A DNA stretch of 64,000 bases, from assembly GCA_019635355.1 (NCBI GenBank), contig JAHBZQ010000001.1, forward strand, positions 4,960,001 to 5,024,000, in the 5' to 3' direction. Made by a program: the position numbers and the translations under genes. Below, piece by piece: positions 28,800-36,585 of the stretch; positions within the stretch are counted from its first letter, which is position 1, and each line of letters opens with the position of its first letter. The notes under the pieces are model-generated. The model made no database searches. It was not told the DNA's origin and was given only the letters and a program-made list of their open reading frames with translations. Source of the stretch: Rhizobacter sp. (lineage in GTDB: Bacteria > Pseudomonadota > Gammaproteobacteria > Burkholderiales > Burkholderiaceae_C).

Positions 28800-29693
28800 T
28801 CACCACGCGGGCTGCTCGGCCAGCAAACCCGTCTTGAGGAAGTAGCTGACGATCTTCTCGGCCCCGCGTTGGCGGTGCGCAACGGTGGCCGGGTGGGCGA
28901 GCGCCGCCTGCCGCACTTCGTAGGCATCGGCGATGCCCGCGTCGCGGTACACGCTCGGGTTGTAGTAGTCGGCCCAGCAGGCCTTGAGGAACGCGGCCAG
29001 CCATTCCTGGAACGAGGCCAGCTTCTCCGGCGACCAACCCGGGCTGTAGCGCTCGAAGAGCTCCGCGAGGTAGAGGCGTCCGAACGCGAGGTGCCGTGCT
29101 TCGTCGATGTGGTGCACCCTGTTGATCTCGCGCACCAGCGGGTCGCAGCGTTCGTCGCGGCCGATGAGCACGTTGTAGAAATCGCCCAGCTCTTCCACGA
29201 CCATCGCCATGCTGAAGAAGACCACCTCTTCCTGGCCGCGGTCCATCTCCTTCGGGATGGGCAGCTTCTTCTCCGGGTACACCTTGCCGATGTAGCGGTG
29301 GCAGAACTCGCCGAACATCACCATGTGCTTGTTCTCTTCATCGAGGAAGTGATGCAGGTACTCGGTGATCTCGCGGTTGTTGCTGGTGCTGTAGAGCCGA
29401 TGCGCGAGGCCTTGCACGAGGATGCGCTCGCCTTGCAGCACGAGGCTGAACATGTTGGCCACCTCGTGCAGGCTCAGCTTGTGGCGGGTGGCGTCGTCGA
29501 GCGTGTCCCAGATCGGCGTGCCGTAGAGCGAGATCAACTCCGGCGGCATGCACCACGCGCCTTCCTGCAGCCGCTCGGGCCAGTCGAAGGCGTTGTAGAC
29601 GTCGTAGAACTTCCTGCACGAGGCCTTGGACAGGCGCACGGCAAGTTGCGAGGCGGTTTCCGGCGAAGCGGTGTCGGGCGTGGCGGTTTCCAT
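28800..29693 (-). CDS. AurF-like diiron oxygenase
   Basis: 297 aa from METATPDTASPETAS. Ferritin-like helical fold with diiron ligands spread as in p-aminobenzoate N-oxygenases: FLDEENKHM, VVEELGDFY and RVHHIDEARHLAFGR. The family uses two irons and O2 to oxidise amines or C-H bonds in natural-product and lipid pathways. It is divergent from a MupA-type monooxygenase gene (141 bp between starts), hinting at one pathway. A TTG start 16 codons earlier is possible. The substrate is unknown. Confidence 0.82.
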   Translation of the reverse strand: METATPDTASPETASQLAVRLSKASCRKFYDVYNAFDWPERLQEGAWCMPPELISLYGTPIWDTLDDATRHKLSLHEVANMFSLVLQGERILVQGLAHRLYSTSNNREITEYLHHFLDEENKHMVMFGEFCHRYIGKVYPEKKLPIPKEMDRGQEEVVFFSMAMVVEELGDFYNVLIGRDERCDPLVREINRVHHIDEARHLAFGRLYLAELFERYSPGWSPEKLASFQEWLAAFLKACWADYYNPSVYRDAGIADAYEVRQAALAHPATVAHRQRGAEKIVSYFLKTGLLAEQPAW

Positions 29694-29834
29694 GGCGACA
29701 TCGTCGTCGCGCCCCTCTCGCCAAAGTTTGATGTTGATCAACCTGCTCCGGCGCCTCCTGCAGCCAGGGGGTGCAGGCACGCCGGTTTAACCTGGATCAA
29801 ACCGCGCGCACGCCGGCCGCCATCGAATGCCGGC

Positions 29835-30968
29835 ATGCAGATCGACCTCCACGCCAACCAAGACCGGCCGCTGGCCTTCAGCCTCTACTACTTCGGCAGT
29901 GACGAAGGCGGGCCGCAGGCCAACGCTCACCGCCGGCTGCTCTTCGAGAGCGCACGCTTTGCCGACGACAACGGCTTCTCCGCCGTGTGGGCGCCCGAGC
30001 GCCACTTCCATGCTTTTGGCGGCCTGTCACCCAACCCCTCGGTGATGGCCGCGGCGCTCGCCGCAGCAACGAAGAACGTGCGCATCCGCTCCGGCAGCGT
30101 CGTCGTGCCGCTGCATCACCCGGCGCGTGTGGCCGAAGAGTGGGCGATGGTCGACTTCCTCTCCGGTGGCCGGGTCGACCTCGGGCTCGCCTCGGGCTGG
30201 TTCCCCAACGATTTCATCCTCGCGGCGCCCGGAAACTACGAGCGGCGCAGCGAGATCGTCTTCGAGCGTGTCGACGAGCTGCGCCGCCTGTGGGCCGGCG
30301 AGCCCTTCGAGGCCGTCAACGCGCTGGGCGACCGGGTGCAGCTGCGCACCATGCCGCGCCCGGTGCAATCGCATCTGCCGATCTGGATCACCGCGGCCGG
30401 CAACCCGCAGACCTTCCGCCGCGCCGGTGCGATGGGGCTCAACGTGCTCACGCACCTGCTCGGCCAGTCGCTCGAAGCACTGGCCGAGAAGATCGCTGCC
30501 TACCGCGAAGCCTGGCGCGAAGCGGGTCACACGGGGGAGGGTACCGTGACCTTGATGCTGCACACCTTCGTCGGCGAGAGCGAGGCCGAGGTGCGCCGCA
30601 AGGTCAAGGCGCCGATGCTGCGCTACCTGGCCAGCTCCGCCAACCTCGTGGGCCAGTACACGGCCGCTGTGCCCTTCTTCCAGAAGCAGTGCGCGGCCAG
30701 CCCGGCACCCACCACGCAAGACGACCTCAACGACGCACTCGAGTTCTCCTTCGAGCGCTACTACGCCACGAGTTCGCTGCTGGGCACGCTCGACGACTGC
30801 CTGGGCATGACCGACAAGCTCAAGGCCATCGAAGTCGACGAGGTGGCCTGCCTGATCGACTTCGGCGTCGACCCCGACGAGGTGCTCGCCGCACTGCCCG
30901 CGCTTGCCGAGCTGCGCGATCTGGCGCAGGTGCCGATGAGCGAAGAAGAAATGCTGATGGGCAGCTGA
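29835..30968 (+). CDS. MupA/Atu3640-type luciferase-like monooxygenase
   Basis: 377 aa from MQIDLHANQDRPLAFSLYYF. FMN-dependent luciferase-like TIM barrel: SAVWAPERHFHAFGGLSPNP, GSVVVPLHHPARVAEEW and VDLGLASGWFPNDF match the subgroup found in many NRPS/PKS clusters (MupA, Atu3640). The C-terminus (VACLIDFGVDPDEVLAALPA) is also typical. Such enzymes hydroxylate or do Baeyer-Villiger-type chemistry on pathway intermediates. Here there is no megasynthase; the neighbours are a diiron oxygenase and the AfsA-type operon. Confidence 0.88.
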   Translation: MQIDLHANQDRPLAFSLYYFGSDEGGPQANAHRRLLFESARFADDNGFSAVWAPERHFHAFGGLSPNPSVMAAALAAATKNVRIRSGSVVVPLHHPARVAEEWAMVDFLSGGRVDLGLASGWFPNDFILAAPGNYERRSEIVFERVDELRRLWAGEPFEAVNALGDRVQLRTMPRPVQSHLPIWITAAGNPQTFRRAGAMGLNVLTHLLGQSLEALAEKIAAYREAWREAGHTGEGTVTLMLHTFVGESEAEVRRKVKAPMLRYLASSANLVGQYTAAVPFFQKQCAASPAPTTQDDLNDALEFSFERYYATSSLLGTLDDCLGMTDKLKAIEVDEVACLIDFGVDPDEVLAALPALAELRDLAQVPMSEEEMLMGS

Positions 30969-31036
30969 GGGTCCCAAAGCAAGGGCATGGTGAAGAGGCT
31001 CACGGCTCACGTGCGCTGAATCGGTGTCCCCCCAAC

Positions 31037-31076
31037 CAGCGGGTTAATTTGCACGATCGTGCAGATTGGCCCGCTG
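31037..31076. repeat. 40-bp dyad upstream of the AfsA-type operon
   Basis: Two 20-bp halves centred at 31056.5 match at 17 of 20 positions. The core TGCACGATCGTGCA (31050-31063) is a perfect palindrome and the outer arms are CAGCGGG and CCCGCTG. All three mismatched pairs would be G.U in a rightward transcript, so it could also fold as an RNA hairpin at the end of the monooxygenase message. The right arm overlaps the -24 box of a sigma-54-like promoter. It is either an operator or a terminator-like hairpin. Confidence 0.7.
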
Positions 31077-31084
31077 TTTGCTTT
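31066..31084 (+). promoter_or_regulatory. Sigma-54-type promoter for the AfsA operon
   Basis: TTGGCCCGCTGTTTGCT matches the RpoN consensus YTGGCACG-N4-TTGCW with one change (A to C), with the required 10 bases between GG (31068-31069) and GC (31080-31081). Transcription would start near 31093, leaving a leader of about 150 nt before the AfsA-like gene. Seen in sequence; function is inferred. Confidence 0.55.
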
Positions 31085-31241
31085 GTATGGACTTGTCGGC
31101 TCGATTCGAACCACTAGCGGCCCAACCGGGCGCGAGCTGACGACCCCGACGCAGGCGGAGGAGGAGCAAACGTGCATGCCAGCAGGCCCACTGGGCCGGT
31201 GGCGTGCGTTGCACTCGATCGCTCTGTAGCAGGGAGAACAG

Positions 31242-32258
31242 ATGAACGCCGCAGCAGTAGAACGGCCCGCACCGGCCGTTGCGCCCACCTGGGAGATCGC
31301 CCCCCAGGTGAACCACCAGAACACCATTCCGCGCAACCTCGCGCACAAGCGCCGGCTCGAGAACGTCTACGTCACGTCGCTCAGCCCCGCAGGGCCGAGC
31401 AGCGAATTCATCTTCGGTGCGTTCGTGCCCCAATCGAATGCCTACATCAACGACATGCGGGTGCATGCGGGTGACGTCACGCTGTCCATCATCGAGATCG
31501 GCCGGCAGATCGGCATCGCGCTCTCGCATGAATACCTGGGCGTCGCGCCGCAGCAGACCTTCGTGCTCGACACCATGGTGTTCGAAGCCTTGCCGCCGTT
31601 GCACACCCACGACTGGCTGGCCAACGACAAGCTCTGGGGCCAGGCCCTCATCGACCAGCAGGTGCACAACGCCGAAGGCGAGCTGAGCAGCGCGCGGGCC
31701 AACGGGCAGATCTGGTCAGGCACCGACTGCGTGTGCATGCAATCCAGCAACTGGAGCATCCTGCCGAGAGACCGCTACCAGCGCCTGCGCGAACTCAGCC
31801 GCAGCCGCAACGTGCGGCGCATGAGCGAAGCGACGGAAACAACGCCGCTCGGCCCGGGCTTCTGGGTGAGCCTCGATGCGCAGCTGCGCCGCGGTGTGCT
31901 GGCGCCCGGCCTCTGGGTCAGCAGCAACGCGAGCCGCTTCGTGGCCACGCTGCACGTCGACCAGCGCAACCTCTTCTTCTTCGACCACGACAACGACCAC
32001 GTGCCCGGCATGCTGGTGCTCGAAGGCATGCGTGCGATGGCACTCGACATCGTCGGCAAGTTCAGCTCGCGCAGCACCGGGCCGGCAGCCCTGCGGCGCA
32101 TCGAGGTGGGGTTCAAGAACTTCGCCGAGCTCGACGCGCCGGTGCAGCTCGTCGCCTCGCTCGACCCGCATCGCACCGATGGCGAACCGCTGACGCTGCA
32201 CGTCGAAGCGCGCCAGCTGGGCCGTGTGTTCGCCACGGGCGATTTCATCGCCGCCTGA
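31242..32258 (+). CDS. AfsA-type A-factor biosynthesis hotdog protein
   Basis: 338 aa. A CAGGGAG site precedes the ATG. Two hotdog repeats are present, residues about 35-165 and 230-335. The second carries the AfsA signature FFFDHDNDHVPGMLVLE; the first has ENVYVTSLSPAGPSSEFIFG. In Streptomyces, AfsA/ScbA joins a beta-ketoacyl-ACP to dihydroxyacetone phosphate, the first step to gamma-butyrolactone signals. This is the first gene of a five-gene operon. Finding it outside actinomycetes is uncommon, so product type is inference from the family. Confidence 0.85.
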   Translation: MNAAAVERPAPAVAPTWEIAPQVNHQNTIPRNLAHKRRLENVYVTSLSPAGPSSEFIFGAFVPQSNAYINDMRVHAGDVTLSIIEIGRQIGIALSHEYLGVAPQQTFVLDTMVFEALPPLHTHDWLANDKLWGQALIDQQVHNAEGELSSARANGQIWSGTDCVCMQSSNWSILPRDRYQRLRELSRSRNVRRMSEATETTPLGPGFWVSLDAQLRRGVLAPGLWVSSNASRFVATLHVDQRNLFFFDHDNDHVPGMLVLEGMRAMALDIVGKFSSRSTGPAALRRIEVGFKNFAELDAPVQLVASLDPHRTDGEPLTLHVEARQLGRVFATGDFIAA

Positions 32259-32280
32259 AACCCATCACCAAGTACACACC

Positions 32281-32931
32281 ATGAGCACCACCTCTTCCCG
32301 TTCTCCGTTCGCCCAGGCGATCGCGCTCGTTGGCATCGCAGCCATGCTCTTCGCGGCAGGCCACGCGGCCTTCACGCGCGAGGGTGTCTTCCAGTGGCTC
32401 ACGCCGGGCATCGCCGTGGCCTACGTGCTGTGGGTCCTGTCGGAGTGGCGCATCACCACCGCCGCCGAGAGCCAAGACACCCGTACCGACCGCTACACCT
32501 GCGAAGCCTACGCCAGCGCGCGGTTCCTCACCATGCTGGCCGCGTTCCTGCCCGATGCGCTGTGGTCAGGCCCCGGGCCGTGGCTGCCGATCGGCCTCGC
32601 GGTGTTTGCGGCGGGCATCGGCTTGCGCGGCTGGGCCATCGTCACGCTCGGGCGCGCCTACTCGCACCGGGTGCGCACACCCGAGGGCGTGGGCATCGTG
32701 TCGCACGGGCCTTATCGCGTGCTGCGGCATCCGGCCTATACCGGGATGCTGCTTGCTCATGTCGGCATCGCCGTGCTGTTCTTCAATGTGTACGTGCTGC
32801 TTGCACTGGGCCTGGCCTTGCTGCCGGCACTCGTGCGGCGCATCCGCGTCGAAGAGGCTCACTTGTTGAGCCTGCCCGGTTATTCGGAGTTCGCCGCGGC
32901 ACGCGCCCGGCTCGCGCCTGGGGTGTGGTGA
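32281..32931 (+). CDS. ICMT-type membrane methyltransferase
   Basis: 216 aa, five or so membrane helices. The C-terminal signature of isoprenylcysteine carboxyl methyltransferases is intact: GVGIVSHGPYRVLRHPAYTG for SAM binding and RIRVEEAHLLSLPGYSEF. Bacterial members methylate carboxylates or hydroxyls of small lipids. The stop (TGA) shares one base with the next ATG (TGATG), so the genes are coupled. It probably methylates the operon's product or intermediate at the inner membrane. Confidence 0.86.
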   Translation: MSTTSSRSPFAQAIALVGIAAMLFAAGHAAFTREGVFQWLTPGIAVAYVLWVLSEWRITTAAESQDTRTDRYTCEAYASARFLTMLAAFLPDALWSGPGPWLPIGLAVFAAGIGLRGWAIVTLGRAYSHRVRTPEGVGIVSHGPYRVLRHPAYTGMLLAHVGIAVLFFNVYVLLALGLALLPALVRRIRVEEAHLLSLPGYSEFAAARARLAPGVW

Positions 32932-33893
32932 TGGGCGCGCCCCTGCAGCTGGTGCTGCTGGGTGCGAGCGGCTTCGTCGGCAGTGCGTTGCTGCGGCAAC
33001 TGGAGGGCAGGGCGCATGGCACGCAGGTGCTGGTGCATCGCTCGGTGCCGGCACCCGCCTCGGCGGCGGTGACGCTGCACCCGGGCAGCCTCACCGACCT
33101 GCCGGCCGGGCTGTGGCCCGATGCGTCGCATGTGGTGATCCATTGCGCCAGCAAGCAGATCGACCACGACGGCACAGGGTTCGGCATCAACCTGCGCGGC
33201 ATCGAGGCACTGTGCCGGGCCATCACGCCGCAGACACGCGCCGTGCTCTTCGCCAGCTCGTGCTCGGTCTATGGCGAGGGCGCACAGCGTGGAGTGAACG
33301 AAGACGCGCCGCTGCGCCCCGGCACGCCGCTCGCGCAATCACGTGCCGCGTGTGAAGCGCGCTTGGGGCAACTGGCTGCGCAAGGACGCTGCCGTGTCGA
33401 GGTGTTCCGCCCCCGCTTCGTGCTGGGGCAGGGTGACCGTCACGTGCTGCCCGGCCTCGCGCGCCTGGTGCGGCGCGGCCTCACGGTGGGGCGAGGGCAG
33501 CAGCGCTTCTCGGTGATCGACGTCGACGACTTCGCGCGCGTCCTGCTCGCGCGGGCCGAGGCAGCGATGCAAAGCCTGCCGGGCTTCGAGGCCTTCAACG
33601 TGGGCTATTCGAGACCGTTGGCCTTGCATGAGATCCAGGGTGCCTTGGCTGAACGTCTGGGCGTGCCACCACCCCGCTGGCGCATCCCCGTCCACCCCGT
33701 GCTGCTCGGCGCACTGGCCTGGCTGCCCGGGCTGCCGGTGCATCGATTGCGGTTGATGGGCCTTGACCACCACCTCGACGTGAGGCGCCTGCACGCCCAA
33801 CTTCCTGCTCCCTGGCTGGCACTCGACCCGCTCGTTGCGCTGCGGCGTGCCATGCCGTGGGCGATCCCTTCTCCACAGGAGACCTTCGCATGA
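32931..33893 (+). CDS. Extended SDR (NAD-epimerase/dehydratase family)
   Basis: 320 aa. The Rossmann motif LLGASGFVGSALLRQL and SSCSVYGEGAQRGVNEDAPL place it in the extended SDR family. At the usual YxxxK site, however, the sequence reads LAQSR (in PLAQSRAACEA), so both catalytic residues appear replaced. It could be a ketoreductase or lactone reductase with altered chemistry, or a binding protein. In A-factor synthesis a reductase follows AfsA, which suits this position. It has a 4-nt overlap with the next gene. Confidence 0.82.
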   Translation: MGAPLQLVLLGASGFVGSALLRQLEGRAHGTQVLVHRSVPAPASAAVTLHPGSLTDLPAGLWPDASHVVIHCASKQIDHDGTGFGINLRGIEALCRAITPQTRAVLFASSCSVYGEGAQRGVNEDAPLRPGTPLAQSRAACEARLGQLAAQGRCRVEVFRPRFVLGQGDRHVLPGLARLVRRGLTVGRGQQRFSVIDVDDFARVLLARAEAAMQSLPGFEAFNVGYSRPLALHEIQGALAERLGVPPPRWRIPVHPVLLGALAWLPGLPVHRLRLMGLDHHLDVRRLHAQLPAPWLALDPLVALRRAMPWAIPSPQETFA

Positions 33894-36571
33894 CTTCCCC
33901 CATCCTCACCGACTACGGCCGCATGCCCCTCACGGCGGTCGGCGCCAAGTTCGCCCACCAGGCCACGCTGCGCAAGCTCGGGTTGCCGGTGCCCGATTTC
34001 TTCGTGCTCAGAGCCAGTCTTTTTGCCGAGCTGGTGCGCCCCAAGCGTGCGCAGCTGCAGGCCCTTCTCGCACAGGTGCGGCTCGACGACCGCGCCAGCA
34101 TCACGCGCACGGCACACGCCATGCAGGCCGTGGTGCGCGATCTCGTGCTGCCGGCCGCCTTGTGCGACGACATCGAGCGCCAGTTCGACCGCCGCTTGCC
34201 CGATGCGCAGTGGGTCTCGGTGCGCGCCTGCATGGTGGCGAGCCGTGCCGAGCACAGCGAAGACTCGGTCGCCAACCCCTTCGCCGGCATCAGCGAAACC
34301 CACCTCTACGTGCCGCGGGCCGCCGTGATCGACCGTGTGCGCGACTGCTGGGCCTCGGCCTGGTCGGAGAAGGCGCTCACCTACCGCCTCTCGCAGGGCA
34401 TGGATGCACTCGACGTGAGCGTGGCCGTCGGCGTGCAGCGCATGGTGTTCGGCGAGCGCTCGTTCGTGATGTTCACCTGCAACCCCAACACCGCCGCGCG
34501 TGACACGCTGCTCGTGGCCGGCCACGGCATCGGCGAAGGTGTGGTGCAGGAGGCGGTGCCGGTCGACCACTATTTCGTCAACGCCAAGACCGAGGCGATC
34601 GAGCGGGTGATCGCCGATAAGACCAAGGCGCTGGTCTTCGACGAGGTTCGCGGCCAGGGGCTGTGCGAGCAGACGGTCCATGAGGCCTGTGCCAAGGCGG
34701 CCTGCCTGTCCGACGACGAGATTCTTGAACTGCGCCGCCTCGGCCAGCGCATCGAGAAAGCCTTCGACTGGCCGCAAGACATCGAAGGCACCATCGACGC
34801 CGACGGCCAGATCCACATCCTGCAGGCGCGGCCGGTGTCGATCGACTTCACCACCAAGCGCGTGTGGACCGGGCTCAACGTGACCGAGAGCTACCCCGGC
34901 GTGTCGAGCCCCCTCACCTACAGCCTGGCGCGTCTCTTCTACCGCGTGATCTTCCGCGACATCTACCGCCGTGCCGGCGCGAGCGACCGGCTGCTCGCCG
35001 ATCACCACCACCGGCTCGACCGGATGATCGGCTACGTCAACGGCCGCATCCAGTATTCGCTCAACGCCTTCTATTTGCTGCATGGGCTCGTGCCCATCTT
35101 CCCGTGGCTGGCGCGTGCGTGGGAAAACATGGTGGGGCTCAAGACCTCGTACTTCATGCACGCCGGCGAAGCGCCTGCCGAGCAAGGTCGATGGGCGAAG
35201 CGTTGGCAGGTCGCGCGCGCGATGGGCACCTTCTGCGTCGAGTTCGTGATGCTGCCGCGACGCATGCGCTCCTACAAGCAGTGGTGGCAGCAGCGTGCGT
35301 TGCAGTCGCGGGCCGTGCTGGCCGCCAAGCCCGACGCACTGGCCCTCGCCGAGGAGTTCCACCGCCTGTGGCGCGACGTTGGCCAGCAGTGGGGCGTGAC
35401 ACTCGTCAACGATGCCTACATCTTCACGCTGCACGCGGTCGTCAACGCGCTCTTCAAGCGCTGGAAGCTCGACGACGACCCCGCCTTGCTCAGCAACCTC
35501 TTGTGTGGCGACGACAAGGTCGAGAGCGTGGAGGTCTTCCTCTCGGTGCTGCGCATCGCCGAGCACATCCGCGCGCGGCCGGCGGTGGCCGACGCCTTTC
35601 TCGGCAGCGATGACGCCACGCTCGTGCAGCGCCTGCGCGAGCGCACGCTGGAGCCCGCGCTGATGGCCCTCATCGACACCCACATCGCGCGCTATGGCGA
35701 CCGCTCGATGGAAGAGCTGAAGATGGAAAACGCCAGCCTGCGCGAAGACCCGAGCGTGCTGCTGAAGGGCATCCGCCGCTTCGTGCGTTCGGAGCTTGAC
35801 GCCGAGGCCTGCCGCCAGGCCGAGCTCGGCAAGCGTGCCGAGGCCGAGGCGGCGTTGAGCGCAAAGCTCGGCCGCATCTCGCTGCGCCGCCCGTTGCTGC
35901 GCTGGATGCTCCAGCTGCTGCGCGAGGTCATCGCCCACCGCGAGAACTCGCGCTACTGCCGCAGCGAACTCTTCGGCATCTGCCGCGACATCTTCCATGC
36001 GCAGGCGCAGCACCTCATCGCTCGCGGTGCGATCACGAAGCGCGACGAGGTCTACTGTCTGACGGTCGACGAGATCCTCGGCTTCACCGATGGCACGGGT
36101 GTCGACGAGTCCTTCCACGCCACGGTGGTGCGCCGACGCGAGCAACTCGCGGCCTACGCTGCGAACGAAGTGCCCGAGACGCTGGTCACCGACGGCGCGT
36201 TGCGCAACAACCCGCTCACCCGTGCTCCCTTCGACCCCGCGCAAGCCGACCGCCAGCTGAGCGGCCTCGGCTCCAGCATGGGCGTGGCGCGTGGCAAGGC
36301 GCGGGTGGTGCGCGACCCGCACAGCGTCGACGAGCTGCCGCCCGACACCATCCTCGTCGCCCGCGAGACCGACCCCGGCTGGCTCTTCCTCATGCTGGCC
36401 TCGAAAGGCATCGTGGTCGAGCGCGGCAGCATGCTCTCGCACACCGCGATCACCGGGCGCAAGTTCGGCATCCCCACCGTGGTGGGGGTCGACGATGCGT
36501 GCAGCCGCATCCCCGATGGCGCGGCGATGGAGATCGACGGTGGCAGCGGCGCGGTGCAGTTGCTGCATTGA
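33890..36571 (+). CDS. PEP-synthase/rifampin-phosphotransferase-like protein
   Basis: 893 aa from MTSPILTDYGRMPL, with ACAGGAG upstream. The N-terminal PPDK-type ATP-grasp region reads VGAKFAHQATLRKLGLPVPD and ends with GTIDADGQIHILQARPVSID. A long helical middle (about residues 330-780) follows. The C-terminus is the swivelling His domain, VERGSMLSHTAITGRKFGIP, with catalytic His851. The pyruvate-binding barrel of true PEP synthase is absent. This plan resembles Rph-type antibiotic phosphotransferases, which move the beta-phosphate of ATP to a small molecule. The substrate is probably an operon intermediate (inference). Confidence 0.84.
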   Translation: MTSPILTDYGRMPLTAVGAKFAHQATLRKLGLPVPDFFVLRASLFAELVRPKRAQLQALLAQVRLDDRASITRTAHAMQAVVRDLVLPAALCDDIERQFDRRLPDAQWVSVRACMVASRAEHSEDSVANPFAGISETHLYVPRAAVIDRVRDCWASAWSEKALTYRLSQGMDALDVSVAVGVQRMVFGERSFVMFTCNPNTAARDTLLVAGHGIGEGVVQEAVPVDHYFVNAKTEAIERVIADKTKALVFDEVRGQGLCEQTVHEACAKAACLSDDEILELRRLGQRIEKAFDWPQDIEGTIDADGQIHILQARPVSIDFTTKRVWTGLNVTESYPGVSSPLTYSLARLFYRVIFRDIYRRAGASDRLLADHHHRLDRMIGYVNGRIQYSLNAFYLLHGLVPIFPWLARAWENMVGLKTSYFMHAGEAPAEQGRWAKRWQVARAMGTFCVEFVMLPRRMRSYKQWWQQRALQSRAVLAAKPDALALAEEFHRLWRDVGQQWGVTLVNDAYIFTLHAVVNALFKRWKLDDDPALLSNLLCGDDKVESVEVFLSVLRIAEHIRARPAVADAFLGSDDATLVQRLRERTLEPALMALIDTHIARYGDRSMEELKMENASLREDPSVLLKGIRRFVRSELDAEACRQAELGKRAEAEAALSAKLGRISLRRPLLRWMLQLLREVIAHRENSRYCRSELFGICRDIFHAQAQHLIARGAITKRDEVYCLTVDEILGFTDGTGVDESFHATVVRRREQLAAYAANEVPETLVTDGALRNNPLTRAPFDPAQADRQLSGLGSSMGVARGKARVVRDPHSVDELPPDTILVARETDPGWLFLMLASKGIVVERGSMLSHTAITGRKFGIPTVVGVDDACSRIPDGAAMEIDGGSGAVQLLH

Positions 36572-36585
36572 GCCGGGGGCAGCAC

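Noticed and set aside
29733..29742. GTTGATCAAC palindrome between the divergent oxygenase genes as an operator
   Set aside because: Too short to claim; it coincides with a possible alternative TTG start of the diiron gene.
29786..29805. Sigma-54 promoter before the luciferase-like monooxygenase
   Set aside because: GG and GC are 10 apart, but the -12 box reads CCGC and the -24 box is not TGGCAC.
31050..31063. LuxR- or TraR-type box
   Set aside because: The 14-bp palindrome resembles such boxes in size, but no LuxR-family gene is present and the larger 40-bp symmetry fits better. Kept only as a dyad.
31085..31113. Complete tRNA gene on the minus strand
   Set aside because: Only the T-loop-to-CCA spacing fits; the T-stem pairs at 2 of 5 positions and no D-arm or anticodon arm is seen.
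33605..36568. 987-codon open frame antisense to the PEP-synthase-like gene
   Set aside because: Same cause; the sense strand has clear conserved motifs and ribosome-site-supported start.
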